Source: Erythroxylum novogranatense
Taxonomy: Eukaryota > Streptophyta > Magnoliopsida > Malpighiales > Erythroxylaceae
NCBI GenBank assembly: GCA_029891385.1
Contig: CM057228.1
Location: 56,427,783 to 56,491,782, forward strand
DNA length: 64,000 nt
Direction: 5' to 3'
Of this stretch, positions 46,397-59,852 are shown piece after piece. Made by a program: the position numbers and the translations under genes. Positions within the stretch are counted from its first letter, which is position 1, and every line of letters starts with the position of its first letter. The notes under the pieces were generated by a model. The model was not told the DNA's origin, did no database searches, and saw only the letters and a list, made by a program, of their open reading frames with translations.

Positions 46397-49379
46397 TATA
46401 GGACCCCAAAATTTTTTTAATTATTATTTATTTGTTTATTTATTTAGTTATTTAGGTTTTGATTGATTATTTAATTGTTTGATTTTTTTATTTAGTCATT
46501 AATTTAGTGGCATGAATAGAGATTTGAATTTGATGGAAGGATTAGAATTAAGTTAGAATTAATATGGGAAGGTTAAAATTAAGTTAGCTTAAGGAGTTAG
46601 TAAAGGAATAAATGAAAGAGGGGCAGATTGGGAAAGACCAAGTAAGTGCGGGGTATAATTGCTAGAATAAGCTAAGATTGTGTCTTGAATTAGAAGAAGA
46701 AGGGAGAAGTGTCATAAGAACCAAAGAGAAAGAAGAAAAAAACATGAAAAGGAGAAGAGAAGAAGGAAGATCGTAGGAAACTTGGAAGGAAGAAGAAAGA
46801 AGAAGAAAAAGAAAAGGAAATTAACTTGTTGGAGGTAAGTTTTCATCTTTCTTCTAGCTAGGTTCAAAAAGGGATTAAATAGAGACTAGGGTTTGTATTG
46901 AGAATGAAGGAAGAAAGAAGAGGAAGATGAAACCAATTTGATTTTGCGTTTCTAAGAAAGGGTTTTGGTTTTTCTAGTCTAGATGGGTTATGGGTAGGTT
47001 AGGTTTAAATTCAATTTTAACATTTCTTTGATTCTTGAAGTTTTATGAAGTTTCATTTGAATATGGATTAAATAGAAAATGGTTTATTTGAAGGGAATCA
47101 AAAAACCCTTACTCGATAGCAAGAGGAAAGGCAATCTTGAGCTTAGATTTTTAGCAAAAATTAGATGGGTAATATGTTTATGGTTGTTGTGTGATGGGCA
47201 AATGCCCTATTTGTATGTTTATGCTTAAATTTCGTGAATTTGAATTTTTTGAAGATTTAAAAATGCATGATGAATTATGACCATGTTATACTTTGAAAAA
47301 GGTTATAACATTTTGAATTGAATGAAAAGAAGAAAAGCATGAAATATGAGAATTTGATGAAACGAAAGAAACATGAGAGTACGAATTTGTGATTCAATAA
47401 ATTGAGCATAAATTTGTTTATGATTGAGCAAGAGAGGAACCCGTTTTGTTAGTCACGTGCACATTGATCTATAGCATTCTCCCGATTGCCCTCTTGAGGC
47501 CATGAGATCTTGAGAAATCGAACTCGTTTTGTTCACGGTGTAAACTTCGGTTTTTCCATTTTGTTCCACGGAACTCTCGACCATTTGTTGTGCATATCAT
47601 TTTTGCTGTATTGAGTATGATGCATAATTGACTGTTATGCTTTGGTAGATAATTACATGATATGCTTTATGTGATGACATTTTGTTAATTATAAGTTATG
47701 AGATGAATTGTGAATTATTGAATCACTAGACATATGTGTATAGATGTTTGTTTGTTTGGCTCATTGCCAATGGCTATAAATGTATTAGCCACTGATCCAT
47801 GTAGCTCACCCAACTATTCTCTCCCCAAGTGAAAAACAAGATGAGCGTTGAACCTTGCAAGGCATCGGAAACTCCAAGACATTAGATACATTTGTAACTA
47901 AGATAGTGGCTATACTTTTGGATAACTTTATAAGCATATCAATCATGAGTTTTGTACTTTGTATTAAGTTTGATGTGTATGTTGATATGTAATTAAAGCT
48001 ACGTATGAACATTTATTTTGTTTAGAAATGAGAATGAGAATTTAAGGATTTCCTTTTGTGTATGATTATGCTATTTTATAGGTTGAGTATGATGGTTGTG
48101 GAAGAGAAATGAGTATGTGCGCATTCTTCCTTGTTGAAGTTGCAAATGGTTAATTGTTTTAGAGTAGCATGTTGGAGATTGAAAAGGTTGTATGGGATGA
48201 GTTACTTGAGGTGAGGTTCAAGAGTTATTGAAAGGTATTTAGTAATGGATTAATATGAAGAGATATTGCATTTAGTAAGCTTTCCTAGGTGTAGAATGGT
48301 GTTCAGAATTCAAAGGAAAAACTGTATCAATCTAAGTAGAATTAGCCAAAGCTATCTTCTTAAAAGTTGTAGTTTATCTTTCTAACTTTCCAATGATATA
48401 TAGTATGAGATTTTTGGATACCGGAGTTGGGAGATATGATTATTAGAAATTTGTCATGCTGTATAGGGTGGTCTTTCGAGATAGCTTCTTTGTTTTGAAA
48501 TTTTGACCCTTATAGAGATAGAAATTGTTTTTAAATTCTTCATGAAAGTTGTAGATCTTTCTTTTAGCTCTCTATTGATATAAAGTTTGCAAAATTTGGA
48601 GTTCTAGATCAAAAGTTATGAAGATTTAAAGTTGGGTATGCGACATTGGCATTTGAAGGACGAAAGTCCAAGGGTGAAAGTCGCTTTAAGGGTGAAAGTC
48701 ATTATCATGCAAAAGCATAATAGCGACTTTGGTGTTTTAAAGGTGAAAGTCGCCATCGTGCAAATGTATGATAGAGACTTTGAAGTTTTTAGGGGTAGAT
48801 GAACATCCGATGGTTTTTTGGCCATAACTTCTTCGTCCCACCTCCAAATGACCTGATTTTTAAAGCGTTGGATTCCTAACACATTCCTATACATCTCCAA
48901 AAAACTTTATAACTTTTGGTATTAATTTGAAAAAGATGGATTGAATCAAAGTGAAGGGATTAGTTGGAAGAGTACTAAACATGCTTCAGTATTTTGGTGA
49001 TATCTTAATCCATAGATCTGTAAATGTGATGATTCTTGTCTCTAAATACACTAGAGACATAAAGTTGCAAATTATCTAAAGGAATTAAATTTTAATTCAG
49101 CCTCTAAGACTTTCAATTTTTGGAGTGAAATTGAGGATAGTGTACTACTTCAGTATAGCAACAGTCCGAAAATGTTTGGGCTAAAACTCTTGGATTTCTG
49201 AACCAAATTAAATGGTTTTAGTGTCATTAGAAGATTAAGAAAATGGGGAACAAATGTTATGAAGAAGTCAATTGAAATTCTAGTTTGAAGTTTCCCCAAA
49301 ATCTGTTCTGAAATAGAACAATGAGTTTGCTCACGTTTTTGTGACTTCAAATGTTGGGCTCCAGAAACGGGGGCCAACA
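46397..49379 (+). mobile_element. solo LTR E (copy 2)
   Basis: 2983 bp, nearly identical to 35363-38346, flanked by CATTA (46392-46396) and CATCA. It has the same leader, hairpin array and modules. Its first bases read TATAGGACCCC, so the start is one base worse than in copy 1. Confidence 0.72.
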
Positions 49380-49480
49380 CATCAAGTTTCTAAGCCTCTA
49401 GGCTTTCTCTTGCTAGCTTTAACAATGCATAAAATTAACTTGTTGTTCCAGTATCCAATAATATTGCCTGCCTTAGTGTC

Positions 49481-52400
49481 CATGGACGGATGCACATCAA
49501 GGGCAAGTCTGCATCTAAAACTTTTATATAAAAATTATTATTTTAAGTTTGATCCCATAAAAATTTAAAATTTTGCCCCATTAATTTAATTGGTGAAAAA
49601 ATAATAAAAATTATAGATATATTAAGATATAAAATAAAAATAAAATATGAGCTCATCTATTTTATTAAGATTACTATTATTTGGGCCCGTGACTTTTTAA
49701 ATGAAAGCCTACAAATAGAGAGATAAAACTACATGCTTAATTGATTTTTTTATTCAGATTTTTTTATACCCTTTTGGATTCTTCATCACACTACTTTTTT
49801 TCTTTTTGGCTTCTTCTTCCCCTAACTCCATAAGGACCACCACACCCAAAGCAAAAAACAATAATATATAGTGTTGCTATTGTTATTGTGGAGGGAATAG
49901 GTATAACTAAAATATTGAATGTAATTGTGGAAACGATTATCCACAGGCCCCACCCTGTTCTACTGTTGATATGTCGTTGAGGGCTTTAATATTTAATAGG
50001 TAAATTCCTACTTCAACTTGGTGATTGGATTTATTGATGTTAGCAAAATCTACTTTGGTGCAAAATGGTTTGATATATATATAATTTGGATTCTGAATGT
50101 TTACCTCAAATGAAACAGGAAAAAATAATCTTTTTGAAAATTTAAAGTAGTTATTGAGTTGAATCCTCTTCTTTTCTTTGGAAGAATGTGTAGTACGTAT
50201 AATTTAGAGATGGGTTCCTGTAAATTGTAATAGAGTTGGTACAGTTTTAATCTTTACATTCTTTTAGACTTTTAGTGAAGACGCAAGATAAGATTTCTCA
50301 TTGAAACTTTTACACAAAGACATGAAAATATCAAGGGGAGTTGAACAAAGTGATCCGTTAGTCTTGGTCTTTTCAGAAGTAAAAAGTTGTAATAGATAGC
50401 AAATTGAAGGTTAACAAGGTAAGGATCAAATTGTTAGAAAATACAAACTTGTAGATGAAAAATCGTAGCATATAAAATTGTAAAAATGAACAAAAATAGT
50501 ACTAATAAATTATAATGAAGTTTCTAGCGAATCATATGCTCAATAGAGATATGAGTTAAGAAAACGAGAGTAAAAGCACTCAACAACATTCCAACTCGTA
50601 GATGACTTCGTATCCCTATTTAAGGATCACATTAACATCTAGTATCAATTTCTTTTTTACTTTGGAAAACATGATGTGTTGAAAGTATATATGAAAATTT
50701 TACTTTTTGTTTGTATATTTCAAAATTTGCACCTGTGTAAAGTGTTTTTCAAATAGTTTAATTAGTTAATTTTTTTTTAATAAATAATTTTTATTTATTT
50801 TGTATTCAATTTGTCCCTAATTACTTAACTTTGATTTCAGTTATGGACAAATTTCTCAAAAGGCCTCTTACAAATAAGGATTCTAGCCCTAACCCTTTAA
50901 AGCATCCTCATTTAGAAGTCAATTTAGATGATCTTTAATCTGATCTAGGGTTGCGGAAAAAAATTTAGATTATCATCTTAATGACCGTGATAGAATACAA
51001 AGAGCTTATTTGCAAAAGGGTCCATGTCAACCTTTTGAGCATGATTTTTTACAAAGAAAACTTGGAAATATTTATAGTAGATTTTTTCCATCTTTTTTTA
51101 AAGAATATGCCAATTGGTTAGAGTATAATGTTACAAAAGATGTAACTTTTTGCTTATGTTGCTATCCTTTTAGGTCGGGCATTGGAAGTCAAGCAAATGG
51201 TGATACTTTTGTTACTAATGGATTTAAAAATTGGAAGAAACAAGATAGATTTCATATTTATGTAAGAGGTCATAATAGCTCTCACAATATAGCTTAGAAG
51301 AAATGTCAAGATTTGATGAATCAGAAACAACATATTAAAGTTGTTTATGCTAATCAATTTAACCAAGCTAAAAAAGACTATCGCACTCAACTCACTACAT
51401 CAGTGGATTGGGTTCGATTCCTTTTACGTCAAGTATTGGCTTTTTATGGTCATGATGAATCAGAGACTTCTAGTAATAATGGTAATTTTCTTCAACTTTT
51501 ACAATTCTTGGCTGATCATAATGAAATTATAAACAATATTGTTTCAAACAATGCTCGCGGAAATCTTAAAGTCATTGCTACTGACATACAAAAGGATATT
51601 GTCAAAGCCGTTGCAATTGAAACCTCTAATGCCATTATTAATGATCTTTAAGGTGGATTATTTCCTCTCCTTATTGATGAGTCTCGTAATATCTCAATCA
51701 AAGAAAAATTGGCTATTGTTTTACGTTATGTGAAAGCAAAAGGATGTGTGTTTGAGCGATTTATTAGTATTATTCATATTAGTGATACCACCTCTTTATC
51801 ACTACAGTTTGCAATAGATTAATTGTTTTCAAAGCATTGATTGAGTATATCATCTCTACGTGGGCAAGACAACGATGGAGCTAGCAATATGCAAGGAGAA
51901 ATTAATGACTTGAAGACTTTGATTGTAAAAGAAAATAATTTAGCTCACTATGTTCATTGTTTCTCTGATCAATTGCAATTAGCATTTGTAACAGTGGCCA
52001 AGAATCATGTACATGTTGCTTTGTTGTTTAACGTAGTCTCAAGCTTATCAAATGTAGTTGGAGGTTCTTGTAAAAGAAAAGATCTTCTTCGTGAGAAACA
52101 ATTTAGTAAGATTATTGAAAGGCTGAAAAATGGTGAACTTTCAAGTGGTAAAGGTTTACGTCAAGAAACTTATCTTCAAAGACCAGGTGACACACATTGG
52201 GGCACACATTGTGGATCATTATCAAGCTTAATCGTGACTTCATAGTTGATGTTTTAGAGATCATTATGGAAGAAGGCACAACTTCATAGCAAAAAGGTGA
52301 AACATATGCTTTGCTTGCTTGATTCTATCCAATCTTATGAATTTGTGTTTAGCTTGCATTTGATGAAAAAAATCTTGGGCATCACAAATGACTTATCTCA

Positions 52401-53320
52401 AGCATTGCAAAGGAAGGATCAAGACATTATCAATGCAATTTCTTTGGTTAAAGTTTCCAAACAATGACTACAAATGATGAGGGATGATGAGTGGCAATCC
52501 TTGTTTGATGAAACATCTTCATTTTATGAGAACCATGATATTGTCATTCTAAATATGGATGAAAATTTTGTACATCGAGGAAGGTTAAGGCAAAATGCAC
52601 AAAAAATGGCAAATTTGCATCATTATCAAGTGGAATTATTTTACATTGTGATTGATATGCAACTTCAAGAGCTCAACAATCACCTCAATGAGGTAAATAC
52701 TAAGTTTCTTATTTTTTTGGCATGCTTGAATCCAAGTGACTCTTTTTATGTTTTTGATAAGCAAAAATTGATTCAACTTGCTGAATTTTATCTTTCTGAT
52801 TTCTCTAAAGTAGAACTTATTACTCTTGGTGATCAACTTGACAATTATATTGTTGATATGCAATGTGATGATCAATTTTTGATATTAAATGGGATTAGTG
52901 ATCTCGTCAAGAAGCTAGTTGGAGCAAAAAAGGATGTTGTGTACCCTTTGGTGTTTTTACTTGTGAAATTAGCTTTGATTTTGCATATTGCTACTTCATC
53001 AGTGGAAAGAGTATTATCTGCAATGAAGATAGTGAAAAATTGCTTGCATAATTGAATGGGAGATTCTTGGATGAATGACTATTTGATCACATATATTGAG
53101 AAAGACATCTTCAATTGTATTGACAATGAGAAAATTTTACAGCGATATCAAAATATAAGGACTCGTATGGAACGCTTGTAATAGGTTATATGTAAGAAGC
53201 TCAAGACAATGATGTAATTTTTTGTTTATCAAATATACAAATATTTGTATCTTTTTCAGTAATATAAGAGCACTTTAAATATTTTATCCCCACGCAAAAA
53301 AATTTCTGGATCCGTCCCTG
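49481..53320 (+). mobile_element. hAT element (copy 2)
   Basis: 3840 bp with the same inverted ends and TTAGTGTC at 49473-49480 and 53321-53328. Because both copies share the site and the target duplication, this is one insertion that was later duplicated, not two insertions. Confidence 0.93.
50843..53181 (+). pseudogene. hAT transposase (copy 2)
   Basis: The same decayed gene as in copy 1, with the shared stops. It lacks the copy 1 TGA in the HDE.ETSS region (here serine) but has a private TAA at 51649-51651, where copy 1 has CAA. Private amino-acid changes lie in the dimerisation motif (LHIATSSVERVLSAMK against LPIATSSVERVFSAMK). These changes show decay continuing independently after the duplication. 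Confidence 0.9.
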
Positions 53321-53631
53321 TTAGTGTCTCGACATCTCTTATTTTACTAGCAATTCTCTAGCAATCATTAATGTATTTAGATTACTAAATTCTAGTTTCT
53401 TGGATTTCTAATGATTCAGGGCTTTTAAGTTTGTAAGGCATGGATAAACCTGAACTTTTCAGATTTTATGAACTAGAACAATTCTTGTGAATTGTTTCCT
53501 AAAAAATTGATCTAGAATGATGTTAAGAATTAAAGTTGAGATGAAATTGATTTTAAGATTTGTGGTTTATAATTTCAATTTCAAATTTTGATCAAAAACA
53601 ATTAAATAATTTAATTAAGCTACATCGTTAA

Positions 53632-54310
53632 AGTTTGCTCTGGTATCATTCTTGGGAAGTCAATGCAAAATTCAATCCCTCATGCAATGTAGGATTTTTG
53701 GATGTCAAAATCACTTAATTTTTATAAAATGATTAACATATAAATCATAATAAAACATGAATATTAATTCATTCCTTATTCTTAAACTTTGATTTTTTTT
53801 TCTTGTCGTTTCTCTCAAATTGTTTTTAAAATTAGTTAATCTCAACCACCACAATGGCACATGTTTTCGGCCTCAAACAATATCCACAAGAGGTTAAAGA
53901 ACTACAACTATGGTAGAGAAAAATAGGTAAGAAGTACCAATTTACTTAGAACTTAAGTTTATTTATAATAGGTTTTGAAATTTATTTGAAACTAAAATCT
54001 AATTTCAATTAAAATTTAATCAAAATTACAAATAATTATGGTTAAATACTAATTATGCTTAGATAATATCTAATATCTTATATTGATTCTTATTTATTAA
54101 ATATCTCATATTTAATCACAAAGTTTCTCAAATTTTACAATCAATTCCAATTTGATTAAAATATCATTTCTCTCTTCAACTCATTTTTTTGCGACTCATT
54201 AAGTTCTTAAATGTGTTGGCAATTGGTATAAATTATAATCCTAAGTCATATTTAGGATTTGATAAATTAAATTTCGTTAATTCTATAATTAAACAATTTA
54301 TATTCATATT
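53632..54310 (-). mobile_element. A-family LTR fragment (copy 2)
   Basis: The duplicate of 42612-43290, starting TTCTTGGGAAGTC at about 53650, with the same primer-site-like TGATACCAGAGC on the minus strand just outside its end. Confidence 0.62.
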
Positions 54311-56380
54311 TTGATAAATAGATTTTAAACATAAAGCACTTAAATTTCAAAATAATTATTTATAAAAATTTTAATATCATATTTGATTCTAAATGGTAAT
54401 ATTAATTTTAATTATTTAAATTTTATATTAGATTAATATTAGTTTATAAACAAAACTTACAATTTTAAAAATTATTAATTTTAAATAAAATTGTTAATTT
54501 TATGAATTAAAATACCATTCTTTTCAAAATTATTATTTTATTTTTAATAATAAAGGTGTAATTGAATCGATATTAAAATCAAACAGATTCATTTTTTTAA
54601 AGACCATAAACTAAAATGAGAAATGAAAACAAAAATTATGAAATGATTTTAAGTTTTCTCACCTTAAAAAATGCTTTAGAGGAGTAGAAGTTCAATATAA
54701 CTATGCAATTAGTTTTTAGGTATGATATATAAACAATTAGAAAATTATCATTTGTTTTAATTTCTTATCAAAGGACTACATATTAATGTAATGTTGGACC
54801 CCGAACTTTTGATGAACATTAGAAATATTAAAATGAAATTAAATGAGAAAAAATTGGTGAGACAATGTAAGAATTTAAGAAAATTTGATGAAATTTATGA
54901 GAAATGAATTGTTAATTTTGAGAACTTTGATATTTGAGTGAACTTATATGGATTATTAGAAGAAAGTGGATGAGTTGATTGAAATGAAGTTAAATAGCAA
55001 GAATTAAAAGAAAAGTGTGAAAATTTGAAGAATTTAGAAAGTTTGACTTTTGAGAGAGAATGTTTGACTTTGAGAGTTGACTTTTGTTTGAGGCAAAATT
55101 GGAGAAAATGATCTATATGAAACTTGTAGATTATGTCAAGAGTTTTCTGTAGACATAAAGTTTGCAATTTTTCGATATCGGGAATGAGAGTTATGATTAG
55201 TCAAAGTTGGCTTGAAAGTTTGACTTTTAGGGTAAAAGTTGACTATTTGATTTAGGTCAAATTTGAGAAAATGATCAACGTGAAATTGTAGCCTCTGTCG
55301 AGAGCTTTTCGTGGACATAAAGTTTGCTATTTTTCGATGTCGGGATTGAGAGATATGAATTTGGAAGATATGCTTTGTTTTGAAAATGTTATTAAATATA
55401 GATTTGCATGTGCTATACTTGAGGCCACTCGTCGTATGGATTTAGTCTGAATTGGAGTAAGTAGTATTACTGAAAGTTGTAGCTCAGATGTCGATCTTTC
55501 CGACGCCATAGAGTTTGTAATTTTCGATATCGGGACTAGGAGTTATGATCGATTAAAAGCTGGAAGTTGTGTAGGAAAAGTTGATTAGGATAGAATCTTT
55601 GATTGAGTTTTGACCCCTTTGAGGTGAAATTGATTTTCTGTTCTTCTGGGAAGTTGTAGAGCTTCCTTCAATCTTTCTATAGACACCAAATTCGTCAAAT
55701 TCGAGTTCGAATTAAGAGATATGATTTTGAAAAATTCAGTTATAAGTGGGTATTTAAGATTTTGTAACTTTTGCTTGAACTCCACCCTTTTGCAATCTTT
55801 TGTTATAAATCTTTGTCCGACATCCGATTGACTCGATTATCGAGCGTTGGATTCCTAAGACAATTAATGTCATTTTATTGAAGAATTATGAATTTTAGGA
55901 GATTGAATTGAAGGTGATTGATTTTAATTAAGTGAGTTGAGAAAGTTTCGAACATGGTTCGGTATTTTGTAAATTTCGGGAGCTGTGGAGCTCCGATTAA
56001 GTCGATTCTTGAGGCTAAATAAGTTAAGATATGGGACTTCAATTATGTGAAGGGCTCAATTTTAATTCAGTCCCGAAGATTTTCAAGTTCGGAATTAATT
56101 GCGCTTTTGGATTTTGTTCAGTCTCATTAGTATTTCGCCTTAACTTCTTCGTTTTAGATCCGAATTGAGCGCCGTCAGTTGCGTTGGATTCGTATGATCG
56201 AGAGGAACAATTCCCTAGTAGAAAGTTTGTCCAAATTATTTCGTTAAGTTGCCCAAAATTTGGAAGTAAGTTATCAGATTTTTAACTAAAGAGAGGGGCA
56301 TTTTGGTCATTGCACCCTCATTTAAGTGACATAGCTTAAACACAAGGGGCAGGGTCGTTTTGGAGGCTGGAGCTGTCGAC

Positions 56381-56388
56381 TATAAGCA
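56381..56388 (+). promoter_or_regulatory. candidate LTR promoter TATA box, element F
   Basis: GACTATAAGCAG is followed within 20-90 bp by a long GA-rich stretch like the leader of plant LTR transcripts. LTR E has the same arrangement (TATAAT near 35622, then a GAAGAAG-rich leader). The start site is inferred, not shown. Confidence 0.45.
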
Positions 56389-57411
56389 GAATAAGAAGAG
56401 AAGAAATAGAAAGAAAATACAAAGAGAGGAGAGAAGAGATGAAGCTTGGTGATAGGTGGAGAAGAAGAAGAAGAAGAGAGCAAGCAAGGTCAGTTTTTCT
56501 ATGAGTTCAAGAGTGATGTTCGTTGGTTTCTAGAGCAAAGAGGAGGAAGAAGATGGAAGTTTACCTTGAAGCTTCATAAATCCGAAAATGGTGGAGTTAA
56601 GGTAGGTTTCAAAATTGTTTTAAGTTGAGATATTGATGGGTTTATGGTGTAGATCTATGGAAAATGTTATGGGTTTGTTAATTCCATGACAAATTTTGGG
56701 AGATTTCATGTTAAATTGAGTTAATGTTGGATATGAATGTGTTAGGGTTTTAGTCTTGAATTTGGGGATTTGAAATTTTGGAAGTGTATTGAGTTAGAAA
56801 GTTTGAAATTTTGATGAGTATGGGATTTCTATATTTCATTTAAGTATTTATGCTTTTGTGATTTTGAAATTGGTGATTTTGGTTTAGGAACTTTTAGTTT
56901 GGATGAAGGAAAGAAGTAATGGAGGAATTGAAGCTTTGGAAAAGTGTCTAGCAAGATCATGAGGTGGGTACCATATTTATTTTCGAAATTATAAGCTTTG
57001 TGAGTATTCTTGAAAATTTCCGAAAGTGAAAAGGGTTAGAAATGTATTGTTTGGATATTTAAATGTATTGTTTTGAATATTTTGATGACATTGAATGATT
57101 GTCTAATTGATTTGAAAAATTTAGAAGAGAGACGTTTTGAAAGTTATTGTTTATATTTTGAAAAAATCAAGAAGGAAGTATTTCAATGTCATTGCCTAAA
57201 TTGATTTGATAAATTGATAAAATTTCGACGTGGGATTATGAATGAATTGAAAATTTGTGAGGAATATTGTATTCTTGGATTTTGATATTTAAGAAATTCT
57301 TTGTGTTTGAAACAATGACATATATTGCTTTTGACATTGTTTCTAAAGTGTCGTTCTGAAAAGTTGACATTTCTAAATTTCAAATATTTGTGAAAGCGTG
57401 TATCGAATCTG

Positions 57412-57660
57412 ATTATGAAAAGATTTGAAAAGTTAAGGATTTCAAATTGTTTATAAAAGTGGTTGAAAAGTTTATGATTTTCAAATTGTTATGAAAAGTG
57501 TTTGGAAAATTTATAATTTCCGCAATTGTTTATAAACTGGTTGGAAAGCTTATGTTTCGAAATTGTTTATAAAAGCGTTTGGAAAGTTTATAATTTCGAA
57601 AATGATGTATAAAAAGTGTTTGAAAAAAAATGATTTCAAATTGTTTATGTAAAAGTTGAA
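57412..57660 (+). repeat. degenerate minisatellite in LTR F
   Basis: Five to six imperfect units of about 45-50 bp share TTTCAAATTGTTTATAAAAG and TTGGAAAGTTTATAATTTCG-type lines. Unit lengths vary by several bases. No coding potential. Confidence 0.65.
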
Positions 57661-58966
57661 AATGCTATTATGTAGGTAAAGGTTGAACAATTTATGATTT
57701 CGAATACTATCGAATTAGTTATAAGATTTTGCTCATAAAAGGTTTGACAATTTAGAATACTTTTGAAATTATTTATAAAATATGGTTTATGAAAATGTTG
57801 GAAAAAGTAGGATTTCTAAGTGCTTTTGAAATTAGTATAAAATATTAGTTATGTAAATATTGGAAAATTTTGATTTTAGTAAGATTAAATATCTTGCCTT
57901 TGGAATAATTGGAGAAATTTGTTATCTGCGATTGGAGAAACTGAATGTTTTAAGTTCGAATGTGTTTAAGAAAAAGTGTACAAAGGTTTAATTTTCTTGT
58001 TTTCAAAAGATTTTGAAATTGCTTGAAAAATTTAGAAAGTAATGAATTTTAATGTTTAGAATGTTTTGGAAAAAGGTTACGAGTTTTAAAATGAATTGAG
58101 CTATGAAGAAGGGTTCTGAAAGGATTCTGACATTTTATGATTTCTAATGATTTAAGCAATTGCTTAATTTGTTAAATTCGTTAAGGCTCTTAATTGTTCA
58201 TTCAGTGATGATGAAATAAATGTTAAATTCGTTGTGTTTGAAGGTTTTAATCAAGATTAAAATTGTTGCATTCTAAAATAAATTGTGAATTTGCTATGTG
58301 AGAATTTCTATATGAAATCATGTGCATTTTGGGAATGTCAAGTTGTTTGATATGACATTGTGTTGAATTATCTGATGATTGCTACAATTGGTTCAATCTT
58401 CAATGATTGAAAGTATGTTATGTGAATTACTTTGATGTGATGACATTATGAATGTGAATGTGTCTTGTATGACACGACACGAGGATTTGACTTTTTGAAA
58501 AGTGCCTTGGGCAATCTTTTTGTAAGAATGAATATGTGAATTATATGGGTTTGGTTAGGTCCCTCAGAGAGTCGAGCACTGTCTCCCTCTGTTAGCCTTC
58601 TCCTACGCTTGCAAAGTGGCTTAGGAGTTCGATTTGGACTCCCTCCGCTCACTTGGCCGCATGTAACCGCTATGGGATTATGCAAGACGCTCGTTAGGAC
58701 CCACCCAAACCATTTGATGTGTTATGTGATTTTGCTCTTTGTGTATTGTGATGCATTATGATGTGATGCATTCATATTTGAAATTGTGCATGATTTGTGA
58801 AAAGTTTGAGAACTTGAGAAAAATCTTAGAAAATGTTGATGAAGATTTATGAATGTTTTGAAAAGTTTGAAAAAGAGTTTTTGGATAAATTTCCGAATTG
58901 GGAAAGGTTTAAAAGTTTGAAAAGACAATTTTCGCTTATGTTTCATTTATAAGTATGTTACCCATT

Positions 58967-59005
58967 GAGCTGTCAAGCTCACCCCCCTTTCATCCCCATC
59001 TCCAG
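58967..59005 (+). other. GAGCT/AGCTC hairpin and 3' splice-site-like tract, LTR F
   Basis: GAGCT-GTCA-AGCTC (58967-58980) is followed by a pure pyrimidine-rich stretch and CTCCAG ending at 59005, 25 nt after the stem. Upstream hairpins are CTCCTA/TAGGAG (58600-58627) and GGAGT/ACTCC (58624-58642), which overlap and could alternate. Confidence 0.5.
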
Positions 59006-59852
59006 GTTTCGAGCAGGAGATCGGATGAATACGGTCAAGACGTCAGTTCGACATTTATATGTTTTGTAATTTGTATATGGCTTGGAATGCCATTTATGCT
59101 TATAAAGTATCTGGATGTATTGAATTTGAGTATGGAAATGAGCTATGAGATTTGTTTATGATTATAAGTAGATTGTGTGATTGATTTATGAATTTTGGAT
59201 GTATGAGGTTGTTTAGAAATGGGATATGATTGTGACTTGAATTATGGATTGAGATTATGAAGTGTTTTAGATATAAGATTGCGTTATTGCTGGTGTTTGG
59301 ATTCGGACGGGAGGTCCGATGACTCGAGTGGTGTTTGGATATATAGAAGTGTATGTTTTGACTTGCAGAATTTTCGTTTGTCAAAATACAATAAAGATAT
59401 CTGCCCGATTTTCGAGAAAATCGGGTTATGGCAAAATAAGAATAAGTATAAGAATATGATTAAGAAGTTAGCTTTACTAAAGATAAGTGTTTAGTAAACG
59501 ATGAAATTTTGGGAGAAAGAGTTTATGAATTGAGTTTGATTAAGGTAAATTCCTAAAGGAAAATGGGAATGGTTTTGTATAAAGAGGAAGGAATGACTAA
59601 GGTTGAAAAAAAAATTATATCGGGTTTTCAAATTAGTCTTAGGGCTTCCAACGCGTCGCGATATACTTTTCTAAGATACTTGTAAGAAGATGTCGGACAT
59701 TTGTTTCATGGGATTCGAGTTTGATTTGCTTGATTGCGTTTCGCTTCAATTGCGATAAGACTTTCGTTTTCGATTCAATTTTTTTCAATTTCATTTGCTC
59801 GTTTCCGTTTCCGTCTTAGGTTGGGATCCGGTTCTGAGATCGGGTCCCAACA

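Larger units (their letters stand above)
45426..54791 (+). repeat. tandem segmental duplication, copy 2 (cut by element F)
   Basis: It repeats copy 1 from 34384 in the same direction up to TATTAATGTAA (54791), which corresponds to 43799. Element F is inserted there, so the remaining about 1.6 kb of the unit, including the SINE site, must lie beyond the window if it exists. Its first 123 bp (45426-45548) are the end of LTR 30556. Confidence 0.9.
54792..59852 (+). repeat. 5' LTR of element F, 5061 bp
   Basis: From TGTTGGACCCCGAAC to GATCGGGTCCCAACA. The first 1.1 kb holds modules of GAAANTTGTAG...GACATAAAGTTTGCAATTTTTCGATATCGGGA type (near 55104, 55267, 55460 and 55640). A TATAAGC box (56381) and GA-rich leader follow, with a donor-like AAGGTAGG near 56600. 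Later come a degenerate minisatellite (57412-57660) and hairpins with a CAG acceptor-like site (58600-59005). LTRs of 4-5 kb are known in some plant Gypsy lineages but are at the long end. Confidence 0.85.

Noticed and set aside
58446..58946. Minus-strand frames of 79 and 74 codons in LTR F
   Set aside because: They overlap the hairpin zone of the LTR, contain no domain, and their codon pattern follows the base composition of the LTR.
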